Shown here piece after piece: positions 18,804 to 27,460 of a DNA stretch of 55,671 nucleotides. Where the stretch lies: assembly GCA_903885165.1 (NCBI GenBank), contig CAISHO010000126.1, forward strand, positions 1-55,671. The letters are read 5' to 3'. Every line of letters starts with the position of its first letter. Positions within the stretch are counted from its first letter, which is position 1. A program made the position numbers and the translations under genes. Below the pieces are notes generated by a model, which saw nothing but the letters and a program-made list of their open reading frames with translations, was not told the DNA's origin and did no database searches. Source of the DNA: an uncultured Nitrosomonadales bacterium. GTDB taxonomy: Bacteria; Pseudomonadota; Gammaproteobacteria; Burkholderiales; Gallionellaceae.

Positions 18804-19540
18804 TCACCTTTAATCAAGTCAGCAAACGCTATTCCAGTGGCTTTGAGGCGTTAAAACAAGTCTCCTTCGAACTTGAAAAAGGCGAAATGGCCTTTTTGAC
18901 TGGCCATTCAGGGGCAGGCAAGAGCACCCTATTGAAACTCATTGCAGCGATCGAACGTCCCAATTCCGGCTCCGTACTGGTCAACAACCAGAATGTCAGC
19001 GCCCTCAAGCGCGCAGCACTGCCCTATCTGCGCCGCAACTTAGGCATTATTTTTCAGGATCACAAACTCTTGTTCGATCGCAACGTATTCGACAATGTGC
19101 TGCTCCCCCTGCAAATCTGCGGTTTCGATCATCGCGAGAGCAGCAAACGGGTCCGCGCAGCACTGGATAAGGTCGGTTTGTTAAAACGCGAAAAAACCAA
19201 CCCCATCGCGCTGTCAGGCGGTGAACAACAGCGTCTGTGCATCGCGCGCGCCATTGTCAATCGACCGTCCATCTTGTTAGCGGACGAACCGACCGGCAAT
19301 CTGGATGCAGAATATGCTCAGGAAATTATGAATATATTCAAATCCTTCCATCAGGTCGGCGTAACGCTGTTGATTTCGACGCATGATGCGGGAGTACTGC
19401 GTGACAACCAGATACGTGTGATTGCACTCAAACAAGGTGAAATACAAACTTCTACGGCCACACCTATCTCTGACGAACAACACGTTGAGCAAACCTGCCT
19501 GCCTACTCACCCTGCAACCGAAGAAAACGAACCCGCATGA
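18800..19540 (+). CDS. ftsE: Cell division ATP-binding protein FtsE
   Basis: The ABC ATPase that with FtsX controls septal peptidoglycan hydrolases. Walker [16 protein letters not shown], signature [14 protein letters not shown] and Walker [13 protein letters not shown] are present. At 246 residues it carries about 25 residues more than the usual ~220, as a polar C-terminal tail ([14 protein letters not shown]). It overlaps ftsY and ftsX, each by four bases. Confidence 0.97.
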   Translation: MITFNQVSKRYSSGFEALKQVSFELEKGEMAFLTGHSGAGKSTLLKLIAAIERPNSGSVLVNNQNVSALKRAALPYLRRNLGIIFQDHKLLFDRNVFDNVLLPLQICGFDHRESSKRVRAALDKVGLLKREKTNPIALSGGEQQRLCIARAIVNRPSILLADEPTGNLDAEYAQEIMNIFKSFHQVGVTLLISTHDAGVLRDNQIRVIALKQGEIQTSTATPISDEQHVEQTCLPTHPATEENEPA

Positions 19541-20442
19541 TGCACGCACTCGCCCAAAAATTCAGCACCCTACTGATCGCCTTTCGACGAATCTTCGCCT
19601 CCCCCGTAGCCGGCATTCTCAATATTCTGGTGATTGGCATTGCGCTCAGCCTGCCAACCGGTATGTATCTGTTACTGCAAAACGCACAAGGACTGGTCGC
19701 ACAAATATCCGGTGCACCACAGATTAGTCTGTTTCTGGCGATGGATACCACACAAGAAGAAGCGGGTAAACTTCGAAAACAACTGGGGCAGCACAACCGG
19801 ATCGCCAATGCGGAATTCATTTCACGCGGCTTGGCACTGGAAAAACTCAAAGAGAGCACTGGCCTTGAAGATGTCATCGCAGGACTAGGCAACAATCCGC
19901 TACCTGATGCCTACATCATCACACCCAAGCAGACGGATGCCAAATCGCTGGAAGATCTGCGCAACGAGCTCCAACGACTACCCGCTGTTGAGCACGCGCA
20001 ACTCGATTCGGCGTGGGCGTACAAAATGGAAGCCTTGTTAGAATTTGCCCGCATCGCGGTGCTGATATTGGCCAGCTTGCTGAGCCTGGGACTGATTGCC
20101 ATCACCTTCAACACAATACGACTGCAAATTCTCACACAAGATGATGAAATTCAGGTTTCAGGACTCATAGGTGCAACCGATGCATTCATCCGTCGGCCCT
20201 TCCTCTACTTCGGCGCAATGCAGGGTTTGATAGGCGGCATAGCGGCCTGGCTAATCATCGCTATCAGCCTGCTTTTTCTCAAAGCGCCGCTCGCCACCCT
20301 GTCACAACTTTACGCCAGCAATTTCACCCTGCATCCCTTGTCCATGGCAGACAGTTTTTCTTTATTGCTTTTCTCTGTATACCTGGGATGGCTGGGTGCC
20401 TGGCTGTCAGTTGGTCGTCATTTGTCGCGTATGGCCCATTAA
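19537..20442 (+). CDS. ftsX: Cell division membrane protein FtsX
   Basis: The permease-like partner of FtsE, 301 residues. There is one transmembrane helix near residue 30-50, then a periplasmic domain of about 120 residues (APQISLFLAMDTTQEEAGKL onwards), then three C-terminal helices around residues 165-290. It transmits ATPase cycles to murein hydrolase activators across the membrane. The start can be either of two tandem ATG codons; the first overlaps the ftsE stop. Confidence 0.96.
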   Translation: MMHALAQKFSTLLIAFRRIFASPVAGILNILVIGIALSLPTGMYLLLQNAQGLVAQISGAPQISLFLAMDTTQEEAGKLRKQLGQHNRIANAEFISRGLALEKLKESTGLEDVIAGLGNNPLPDAYIITPKQTDAKSLEDLRNELQRLPAVEHAQLDSAWAYKMEALLEFARIAVLILASLLSLGLIAITFNTIRLQILTQDDEIQVSGLIGATDAFIRRPFLYFGAMQGLIGGIAAWLIIAISLLFLKAPLATLSQLYASNFTLHPLSMADSFSLLLFSVYLGWLGAWLSVGRHLSRMAH

Positions 20443-20564
20443 CGGGTGACAGGTGCAAAGTTAGTTGACAGCCACGCTTTTTTTAAGAACAATAGACGAC
20501 CTTTTTACGATGCGATAGCCTATACTGTCGATAAGTGTCAACACCTAACAAAACTGGAGTCATC

Positions 20565-20744
20565 ATGGAACAATCGAACTGCAAAAAAATGGTACCTGCA
20601 CTGCTGGTTGCAATCGCTTTATTTTTGGTGGGTGGCTTTTTCCTCAGCAAAGAACTGGGCATGATCTGTGTGATCTTTGGCATCGCCATTGCAGGCTGGG
20701 GCGCAGGCAGCGTGATGGACTCAGAAACACCTGCTTCAGAGTAA
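20565..20744 (+). CDS. Small membrane protein, unknown
   Basis: A 59-residue protein with two hydrophobic stretches, ALLVAIALFLVGGFFL and MICVIFGIAIAGWGAGSVM, and a short acidic tail. The ATG is preceded by CTGGAG at good spacing, which is why I prefer it over the GTG ten codons earlier in the ORF track. It lies between ftsX and rpoH on the same strand and may share regulation with either. No family recognised. Confidence 0.6.
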   Translation: MEQSNCKKMVPALLVAIALFLVGGFFLSKELGMICVIFGIAIAGWGAGSVMDSETPASE

Positions 20745-20828
20745 TTTTAAGACATTCATATCGACCTGAGCTTGACCACTTTATTCAGCGCATTACCACT
20801 TGAATAAATAGCCACTATCAATACCCAT

Positions 20829-20889
20829 GAAATGTCCGGTTAAAAACGGACATTTCTCACCACCACAGGATGAACCAAATTCCATCCTG
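20829..20889. promoter_or_regulatory. Two tandem hairpins upstream of rpoH
   Basis: GAAATGTCCG/CGGACATTTC is a perfect ten-base inverted repeat with an eight-base loop. Ten bases later CAGGATG/CATCCTG forms a second stem with a ten-base loop. Neither is followed by a T-run, so they are not simple terminators. They lie 50-110 bases before the rpoH ATG and would be in its leader or operator region. Confidence 0.5.
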
Positions 20890-20938
20890 GCACTCTCAGG
20901 CAGCGTGTTTGAATGAACTTGTTTAGGAGGATTTTCCG

Positions 20939-21799
20939 ATGAATTTCGCAACCAGTTTACCCGTACCCACAGGCGCTGGCAGTCTGGAAAGTTATATCCA
21001 GCTGGTGAAACGCTTTTCTGTGTTGTCACAGGAAGAGGAATTCACACTGGCCACGCGTTACCGCAATGACAACGATCTTGATGCAGCGCGTCAATTGGTC
21101 ATGTCTCACCTGCGCGTCGTTGTTAGCGTGGCGCGCGGCTACGCGGGCTATGGACTCCCTCAGGCAGATCTGGTTCAGGAAGGCAATATCGGACTGATGA
21201 AGGCCGTTAAGCATTACGATCCTGACTATGGCGTGCGCCTGGTTTCCTTCGCCCTGCATTGGATACGCGCCGAGATCAATGAATTTGTGGTACGCAACTG
21301 GCGCATGGTCAAAATTGCGACCACCAAGGCGCAGCGTAAACTGTTCTTCAACTTGCGTAGCCTGAAGCAAGGCTTGGGTTCCCTCAAACCGCAACAGATC
21401 AGTGAAATCGCCACACAACTAAACGTCAGCGAGAAGGACGTGATTGAAATGGAGTCGCGCTTCGCGGGTCACGAAGTCGCACTTGACCCTCAAGGTGCGG
21501 ATGAAGAGGATAGTTACTCACCCATCCAGTATTTAGCGGATAACGAAGAGCACGAACCGTCAAATATTCTGGAAAGCACAGAAAATGAGCGACTGCAGAC
21601 GACCGGCCTTGCAAACGCACTGGCAAGCTTAGATGAGCGCAGCCGACGTATCGTAGAGGCACGCTGGCTCAATGAAGACAGCAGCGCAACCTTGCACGAA
21701 CTGGCCGCAGAATTCAATGTGTCAGCAGAGCGCATCCGTCAGATCGAACAAAAAGCCTTGAGCAAGATGCAGACAGCGCTGACCTTGAAAGCCGCTTAA
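20939..21799 (+). CDS. rpoH: RNA polymerase heat-shock sigma factor RpoH (sigma-32)
   Basis: Directs transcription of heat-shock genes. The 286-residue protein has region 2 (DLVQEGNIGLMKAVKHYDP, FALHWIRAEINEFVVRNWR) and the RpoH-specific box QRKLFFNLR. Region 4 ends in the helix-turn-helix LHELAAEFNVSAERIRQIEQ. A strong AGGAGG lies ahead of the ATG. Its place after ftsEX is standard in proteobacteria. Hairpins in the leader may tune expression. Confidence 0.97.
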   Translation: MNFATSLPVPTGAGSLESYIQLVKRFSVLSQEEEFTLATRYRNDNDLDAARQLVMSHLRVVVSVARGYAGYGLPQADLVQEGNIGLMKAVKHYDPDYGVRLVSFALHWIRAEINEFVVRNWRMVKIATTKAQRKLFFNLRSLKQGLGSLKPQQISEIATQLNVSEKDVIEMESRFAGHEVALDPQGADEEDSYSPIQYLADNEEHEPSNILESTENERLQTTGLANALASLDERSRRIVEARWLNEDSSATLHELAAEFNVSAERIRQIEQKALSKMQTALTLKAA

Positions 21800-21820
21800 A
21801 CCTAAAAACCGCAGCTCAAG

Positions 21821-21948
21821 CCACAGAGTTCACAGAGAACGCCAAGAGTTACATTGGTTTTATACTTTTTGCCGCCTCACCCAAAAGGTGTTTGATAAAA
21901 TGTAAATAACTATTTGTTTTTACTCGTTTAACTCGGTGTTCTCTGTGG
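21821..21948. repeat. Dispersed palindromic element, CACAGAG family, copy 1
   Basis: The left end reads CCACAGAGTTCACAGAGAAC and the right end GTTCTCTGTGG, so the outer arms are inverted complements around an AT-rich core of about 95 bases. The left arm matches CCACAGAGCGCACAGAGAAC on the minus strand of the copy upstream of hisF. It fills the rpoH-sspB gap together with a terminator, and no ORF lies in it. Confidence 0.65.
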
Positions 21949-21992
21949 CCAAATTCTTTTTATAGGTTAAACAACCTGCTTCCCCAGAACGT

Positions 21993-22020
21993 AAAAAAGC
22001 CGCACATGTGCGGCTTTTTT
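21993..22020. terminator. Bidirectional terminator between rpoH and sspB
   Basis: AAAAAAGCCGCACATGTGCGGCTTTTTT is a nearly perfect palindrome with A/T runs on both sides. It can end transcripts from rpoH (plus) and sspB (minus). Confidence 0.9.
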
Positions 22021-22036
22021 ATTTAGTACCAAACTA

Positions 22037-22429
22037 TTACTTTACGATCGTCAACTTAGGCCTAGTCGGCGCAGGTTTATTCGCCGTTTCGCTATTGGTG
22101 ATCGAAGGCGGTTGGGGGTCAGTACCTTGAAATACCAAACCCTGACCGTTTTCCTTGGCAAAGATCCCGATCACAGCGTCAACAGGTACCATCAGATTAA
22201 ATGAAGCACCGCCGAAGCGCCCGCTGCACGTGATCATCTCGTTACCCATCTCCAGATTCTTCACCGCGCCCATACTCAGATTCAGCACGATTTCGCCGTC
22301 TTTGACATAAGCGATCGGCACTTCAGTCTGTTTGTTAACGCGCACTGCTAGATAAGGCGTCAAACCGCTATCCGAACACCATTCGTAAATGGCGCGAATC
22401 AGGTAAGGGCGGGTAGACAGATCGCTCAC
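22037..22429 (-). CDS. sspB: ClpXP protease specificity-enhancing factor SspB
   Basis: Adaptor delivering ssrA-tagged proteins to ClpXP. The fold region (residues 1-110) contains RPYLIRAIYEWCSDSGLTPY and ARFGG-type SGRFGGASFNLMVP. A flexible Pro/Asn-rich linker leads to the C-terminal ClpX-binding tail RPKLTIVK. The start is GTG, overlapping the sspA stop as GTGA. The sspA-sspB pair is standard. Confidence 0.95.
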   Translation of the reverse strand: MSDLSTRPYLIRAIYEWCSDSGLTPYLAVRVNKQTEVPIAYVKDGEIVLNLSMGAVKNLEMGNEMITCSGRFGGASFNLMVPVDAVIGIFAKENGQGLVFQGTDPQPPSITNSETANKPAPTRPKLTIVK

Positions 22430-23022
22430 TTGCGCATCGCTCTTTCGCTAGGTGTCAGAGAATCGATGAAACCCTGACGTGAGAACAGACGCTCCGCATA
22501 CTTCATCAGCGGTGCAGCATCCTTACCCATCTGAATCCCATAGTGATCAAGACGCCACAACAACGGCGCAATCGCGACATCCAACATGGAAAACTCGCCC
22601 CCCAGCAAAAACTTCTGCTTGGCTAGGATTTGTGACAATTGAGACAGATTATCACGCACCGCCGCACGCGCCTTATCCGCCGCTTTCCCGCCCTGCTCTA
22701 TCGTTGTGACGTAGCTGTACAACTCTTGCTCAAAGCGATGCAGGAACAGACGAGCGCGACCGCGCATGACAGGGTCGGCAGGCATCAACTGAGGATGCGG
22801 GAAACGTTCATCAATATACTCATTGATGATATTCGCTTCCAGCAACACCAGATCACGCTCAACCAGTACAGGAACTTTGTTGTAGGGGTTGATCGCCGCG
22901 AGGTCTTCTGACTTATGCATCAGATCCACGTCGATCACTTCAAAGTCCATCCCTTTCTCAAACAGTACAATTCTACAGCGATGGCTATAAGGACAAACCG
23001 TCCCCGAATACAATATCATCAT
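22426..23022 (-). CDS. sspA: Stringent starvation protein A (GST-fold regulator)
   Basis: A glutathione transferase-fold protein that binds RNA polymerase in characterised species and has no GST activity. The N-terminal thioredoxin-like domain shows YSGTVCPYSHRCRIVLFEK and NKVPVLVERDLVLLEANII. The helical C-terminal domain follows, to 198 residues. In related betaproteobacteria sspA normally follows petC; here it follows actF, eight bases away, so it is probably cotranscribed with the respiratory operon. Confidence 0.95.
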   Translation of the reverse strand: MMILYSGTVCPYSHRCRIVLFEKGMDFEVIDVDLMHKSEDLAAINPYNKVPVLVERDLVLLEANIINEYIDERFPHPQLMPADPVMRGRARLFLHRFEQELYSYVTTIEQGGKAADKARAAVRDNLSQLSQILAKQKFLLGGEFSMLDVAIAPLLWRLDHYGIQMGKDAAPLMKYAERLFSRQGFIDSLTPSERAMRK

Positions 23023-23029
23023 TACTTGG

Positions 23030-24043
23030 TTACCCTTTGATCAACCGGGTGTTCTGCATGTAAGCGCGCACAAGGAAATAACCAGTTCCACCTACCACAC
23101 CGACAACTGCGATGGTGGCAAGAATTGGATAAGAACCGGTACCTGTAACGCCGCCTATCCACACATAACGTTCGAATAGGGTGCCGATTATAATACAAGT
23201 CGCTATTGCATTGATAGCCGCAACATTATGACGCGGACCAGGGAAGCAGAGCGCAACAAAAGGAATCACGAACTTTAGCACCAGCATAGACCACCAAAGA
23301 AAAGCATAGTCGCCGTTTTGCATACCAAATACGCGATCCGTTTCGTCAGGAAGATTACCGTACCAGATAGTCAGGTATTGCGCATCAAACGTATAAATCC
23401 ACAGCAAGGTAAACGCCATCAGCATTTGTGCCAGGTAGTTATAGATCTTATCCGGAACCGGTTTGACCAGCTTATTACCGGAATTCAACAGGTAGATCCA
23501 CACAACCAGGAATGCCAGGAACATACCGAAGTTGCTGACGAACTGTTGCAGACCGTAAATCGCACTGTGCCAGTGAGGCACCAGGGTCATCTCAAAGTCC
23601 CAAGCCACCATCGTGCTGTACAGCACAAAGAAGAACGGAACCCAAGTCGCCACGGTATGAAAACGCGCCGCATCTTCCGGACTACGCTCACTCACAGCCT
23701 GACGCTGAATAAAAACCCAGCATAGTGCCATCATAAAGATGATACCAACTACTTCGCGAGACATCAGCCAGTGAGGCTGATACCAACCCGGCATATGCGC
23801 TTCAGCACCCAAATGCGTCTCCCACCACGGAAACGTGTGCGCCCCCCCTGAAAGCAACACAACCAACAGCACAAAAGCCAAAGGAAACAAGGCATAAAGC
23901 GACACCGCCAGATGACGCACATCATAACGCCACTGTGCATTCACTAGGTGTAACACCGAACACAATGCCACGCCACTCAAGGCGAGCGACAGCACCACGA
24001 CGAAACTGACCGTCAAAACAGCCCAATTACTGTATTCCAACAT
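23030..24043 (-). CDS. actF: Alternative complex III membrane subunit ActF
   Basis: An NrfD/PsrC-like integral membrane protein of 337 residues with about ten hydrophobic helices. The segments LVNAQWRYDVRHLAVSLYAL and HWLMSREVVGIIFMMALCWV match ActF, the second quinol-module subunit of ACIII. In the family it pairs with ActC, and only ActC holds the quinol site. It is the last act gene; sspA follows at once. GGAGG precedes its ATG. No actG or oxidase gene follows. Confidence 0.9.
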   Translation of the reverse strand: MLEYSNWAVLTVSFVVVLSLALSGVALCSVLHLVNAQWRYDVRHLAVSLYALFPLAFVLLVVLLSGGAHTFPWWETHLGAEAHMPGWYQPHWLMSREVVGIIFMMALCWVFIQRQAVSERSPEDAARFHTVATWVPFFFVLYSTMVAWDFEMTLVPHWHSAIYGLQQFVSNFGMFLAFLVVWIYLLNSGNKLVKPVPDKIYNYLAQMLMAFTLLWIYTFDAQYLTIWYGNLPDETDRVFGMQNGDYAFLWWSMLVLKFVIPFVALCFPGPRHNVAAINAIATCIIIGTLFERYVWIGGVTGTGSYPILATIAVVGVVGGTGYFLVRAYMQNTRLIKG

Positions 24044-24055
24044 TTTTCTAGCCTC

Positions 24056-24670
24056 CTATTTTGACTGCGCCGTAGCTAAACCGCTCTGACCCTTTTGCAG
24101 AACTTTTCTCACGTAGTTCACTACATGCCAGCGCTCTGTCGATGACAGGTCATTTGCGTAGGAAGGCATTACTGCACCGCCCAAAGTCATATAGCCGTAG
24201 ATATAGCCGTCCGGATAATCCTTGCTCACCCAGGAGTGCATTTCACTACCGGAAGTCAAATTCCACGGCTTCATCACCAACTTCTCACCCACCAGACCAT
24301 CACCGGTACCCGACTTGCCATGACAAGGTGTGCAATAGATAGAGAATAGATGCGCTCCCTTTGCGACAGATTTATCATCCGCAGGAACCGGATTTTGCAT
24401 GGCTTTAGCCGCATCCAGATCTTTAACTGCAACCGTCGTTCCTGCAACCGGCAACGAACGACGAGGAAAAGCCTTCATCCCCGGATTAGTAGGATCTACG
24501 CTTTCCTGCGGTTTGATGCTGATCTGATTCGCCATATCCTGCGACCAGGGCCACGCCTGTGCAAATGTCGGCGCTAACAACAAAGTAATAACCAGCGACT
24601 TGGCGATTGTCTTGTGATCGCCTAGTCGAATGGCTAGGGGTTTCATCATTGCTAAGGATAATTTTTTCAT
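24056..24670 (-). CDS. actE: Alternative complex III monohaem cytochrome ActE
   Basis: A c-type cytochrome of 204 residues with one haem motif CTPCHGKSGTGDG near residue 113 and a distal Met candidate in MTLGGAVMPSYAND. The N-terminus has a hydrophobic stretch (LVITLLLAPTFAQAW) ending in an Ala-x-Ala-type site, so it is exported, with haem attached in the periplasm. In ACIII it passes electrons out of the complex. Its ATG overlaps the actD stop as ATGA. Confidence 0.93.
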   Translation of the reverse strand: MKKLSLAMMKPLAIRLGDHKTIAKSLVITLLLAPTFAQAWPWSQDMANQISIKPQESVDPTNPGMKAFPRRSLPVAGTTVAVKDLDAAKAMQNPVPADDKSVAKGAHLFSIYCTPCHGKSGTGDGLVGEKLVMKPWNLTSGSEMHSWVSKDYPDGYIYGYMTLGGAVMPSYANDLSSTERWHVVNYVRKVLQKGQSGLATAQSK

Positions 24671-25197
24671 TTCCCTGCCTCTTCCTGAATTTCCAATGCC
24701 TTATGCTTAACAAAAATTGCCCTAATTGCGCTGACAGCCGCCTCTTCGACCTCAACCAGGATAGCGATATTGTCTTCTGACACTTTTCTGCTATACAACG
24801 ATGAGCGCTTAGCCGGCAATCCCGCACAAACCAAAAAGCCCAGAATCGTAATGAACACCCCGCCCAGAATGAACATTTCATAGGTCAAAATGAAATTGGG
24901 AGGGAACGGAACGATAGGCTTACCGCCCTTCAACTGCATGTAAAAGTTAGCCTGTCCGCCTGAAATCAGGAAGAAGCCCAGCAACCCACCCATGACTGCG
25001 CCCACCAGGGTAAACCACTGCACATAGACCGGCTTATCACCCAGAAACTCCTCAACTTCAGGATGTTCGATGGGAGATTTAACCACCATGTCGTCACCAG
25101 CGTTAAAACCACTGATGCTGGCAGCGCGCAATTCCTTGACGACTAATTCCGCCTCTTCAAAGTTGCCATACAAGGCAAGTAAATTACGTTTACTCAT
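24667..25197 (-). CDS. actD: Alternative complex III subunit ActD (DUF3341)
   Basis: A 176-residue protein with a cytoplasmic N-terminal domain (LLALYGNFEEAELVVKELR) and two transmembrane helices (VGAVMGGLLGFFLISGG, FILGGVFITILGFLVCAG). This is the layout of DUF3341/ActD, a structural subunit of ACIII. It overlaps actE by four bases and begins three bases after actC stops. Confidence 0.93.
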   Translation of the reverse strand: MSKRNLLALYGNFEEAELVVKELRAASISGFNAGDDMVVKSPIEHPEVEEFLGDKPVYVQWFTLVGAVMGGLLGFFLISGGQANFYMQLKGGKPIVPFPPNFILTYEMFILGGVFITILGFLVCAGLPAKRSSLYSRKVSEDNIAILVEVEEAAVSAIRAIFVKHKALEIQEEAGK

Positions 25198-25199
25198 GA

Positions 25200-26564
25200 T
25201 TAGTGCGCTCCTTGTTCAGCGGCTTCACTCTTCTTCAGATGCAGAGTACGGTGATAAACCATTTCCTTAACTTCATACATAGAGACAGAAGGGAACACCT
25301 TACAGAAGATCATAAACAGCAAGGTAAACCAGCCGAAACTACCAAACACCATACCCCACTGAACCATAGAAGGCCATTGATCATGGTCCCATGTCCAAGG
25401 GTACAGACCATGCGAGAAAGTAGGCGCAATGATCATCCAACGCTCTAACCACATACCCAGATTCAGCAGCAATGAAGTTGCAAATAACACTGGAATATTG
25501 GTCTGGAAGCGCTCGAATGCGAATACCAAAGGCACTACCGAACCGCAGAAAATCATCCCCCACCAGAACGGAGCATAAGTACCGGTCGCCTTCTGGATCA
25601 ACACCGCCTTAGAAGCTTCATCATGGCTGTACCATACTGCTGCGAATTCAACCGCATTCAAGTAAGTCCAAACCATCGCAATCGCAAAGGTCAGACGAAC
25701 AATCTTCTTCAGAATGCTCTTGGTCATGTACTCTTCGAAACGGAATGTATAACGCAGGATGATGAACAACGTGATAATCGCCGCACAACCTGAATACAAC
25801 GCACCTGCCACGAAATAAGGCGGGAATGATGTAACGTGCCAACCCGGAGCCTGAGACATGGCAAAGTCTGATGCCACGATAGAGTGCACCGATACCGCCA
25901 GTGGAATCAGGAAACAAGCGATCGTGAGATAAGTCACGCGGAAATTACGCCATTGACGGTCCGTACCTTCCCAACCCAAAGCCAGCAGGGTGTACAACTT
26001 ACGACGCCAGCCGTCAGCCATATTGTCGCGGGCAATCGCCAGATCCGGAATCATCCCGACAAATAAGAACAGAATCGAGGAGCTCAGGTAAGTGAAAATG
26101 GCCATCGCATCCCACAACAGTGGCGACTGGAAATTAGGCCAGATTCCACGCTCGTTAGGGTAAGGCAGCGAGTAGTAAAACTGCCATAAGCGACCGATAT
26201 GTACCAATACGAAAAGTCCAGCGGTCATCAGCGAGAACGTGGTCATGGCTTCGGCGAAACGGTAAATCGGTTTACGCCAGTCCGCATGCATCAGATGCAA
26301 GATCGCAGACAGTAAGGTACCAGAGTGGCTCATACCGATCCAGAAGATGAAGGTAGCGATGTACAAGCCCCATACTTGAGGATTGTTCAGATTCGCCACA
26401 CCCATACCGGTGCGGTACTGATAAATTTCACAACTCACCCCTACGCCAAAAGCGCAGATGGCGCAAAACAAAATGACCCAATACAACTTTCTTGGATTTT
26501 CCAAGCTCTTCATCACATCCTGGTTAATTTTTACCCAGGCTATGTCTTCGCGGATATCTTTCAT
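25200..26564 (-). CDS. actC: Alternative complex III quinol-oxidising membrane subunit ActC
   Basis: An NrfD/PsrC-family protein of 454 residues with about ten transmembrane helices. Typical ActC segments are visible: GVGVSCEIYQYRTGMGVAN, HSGTLLSAILHLMHADWRKP, and the HSIVASDFAMSQAPGWHVT stretch. By family analogy it holds the quinol-binding site next to the ActB iron-sulfur clusters. It follows actB2 after about 38 bases. Confidence 0.95.
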   Translation of the reverse strand: MKDIREDIAWVKINQDVMKSLENPRKLYWVILFCAICAFGVGVSCEIYQYRTGMGVANLNNPQVWGLYIATFIFWIGMSHSGTLLSAILHLMHADWRKPIYRFAEAMTTFSLMTAGLFVLVHIGRLWQFYYSLPYPNERGIWPNFQSPLLWDAMAIFTYLSSSILFLFVGMIPDLAIARDNMADGWRRKLYTLLALGWEGTDRQWRNFRVTYLTIACFLIPLAVSVHSIVASDFAMSQAPGWHVTSFPPYFVAGALYSGCAAIITLFIILRYTFRFEEYMTKSILKKIVRLTFAIAMVWTYLNAVEFAAVWYSHDEASKAVLIQKATGTYAPFWWGMIFCGSVVPLVFAFERFQTNIPVLFATSLLLNLGMWLERWMIIAPTFSHGLYPWTWDHDQWPSMVQWGMVFGSFGWFTLLFMIFCKVFPSVSMYEVKEMVYHRTLHLKKSEAAEQGAH

Positions 26565-26602
26565 TATTATTCCTTAATGGAGTTCCTGTTAGCTTACGTC
26601 GA

Positions 26603-27457
26603 CTAAACTGCGCTCTCGCGCACGCGTTCCAGATACATCACCGAAGGATAGGGGCGCATATCTTCGAATATGCGATAACCGCGCAATTCAGAACCCTCTT
26701 CTTTTTCATCCTTGGTTTGTTTATCTTTGTCGATCTCGACTTGCTGAGCCTGCCATTGCTTGTGTACGCGTGATTCAGGATTAACCAGATTACCAAAGGA
26801 AATCGCACCGGTCGGGCAAGATTGCTGACATGCCGTCTGAACTTCGCCTTCACGCACGATGCGACCTTCGCTCTTGGCCACGCTCTTGGCGGCTGTCAGG
26901 CGTTGCACGCAGAAGGTGCATTTTTCCATCACACCCTTGCTGCGTACCGTCACGTCAGGATTCAACTGCTGACTCATCTCGGCCGGCCAGACTGCATCGT
27001 CAGTCGGATAGTCGTACCAGTTAAAGTAACGCACCTTGAACGGGCAGTTAGCCGAGCAATAACGTGAACCGACGCAACGATTGTAGACCTGTGAATTCAA
27101 GCCATCCGCTGTGTGATTAGTCGCCGCAACCGGGCAAACCGTTTCACAAGGAGCGGCTTCGCACTGCTGACACATCATAGGCAAGAACTGCGCGCCCTGA
27201 TCTGCAAACTCACGACCGTCTTCATCCCAGTAACGCTCGATGCGCATCCAGTGCATTTGCTGACCGTGTTGAAAACGCTCTTTGCCCACCACAGGAATAT
27301 TATTTTCCGCGTAACAAGCGATGCTACAGGCATTACAGCCTGTGCAAGCATCCAGATCGATACTCATCGCCCATTTGTACGGGTCGTGAGGCTTATCATC
27401 AACCGGGTGAGTATGGCGGAATTGTGACCAATTCTCTAATAGATTACTAACAGACAT
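26603..27457 (-). CDS. actB2: Alternative complex III iron-sulfur subunit ActB2
   Basis: A 284-residue ferredoxin-like protein equal to the C-terminal half of a normal fused ActB. Cys motifs in order: CTGCNACSIAC (residue ~38), CQQCEAAPCETVCP, CVGSRYCSANCP followed by FKVRYFNW, and CTFCVQRL...CQQSCP. These should hold three [4Fe-4S] and one [3Fe-4S] cluster, as in known ActB. It starts three bases after actB1 stops, so the two halves are coupled but separate chains. Most ACIII operons encode them as one protein. Confidence 0.93.
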   Translation of the reverse strand: MSVSNLLENWSQFRHTHPVDDKPHDPYKWAMSIDLDACTGCNACSIACYAENNIPVVGKERFQHGQQMHWMRIERYWDEDGREFADQGAQFLPMMCQQCEAAPCETVCPVAATNHTADGLNSQVYNRCVGSRYCSANCPFKVRYFNWYDYPTDDAVWPAEMSQQLNPDVTVRSKGVMEKCTFCVQRLTAAKSVAKSEGRIVREGEVQTACQQSCPTGAISFGNLVNPESRVHKQWQAQQVEIDKDKQTKDEKEEGSELRGYRIFEDMRPYPSVMYLERVRESAV

Positions 27458-27460
27458 AAC

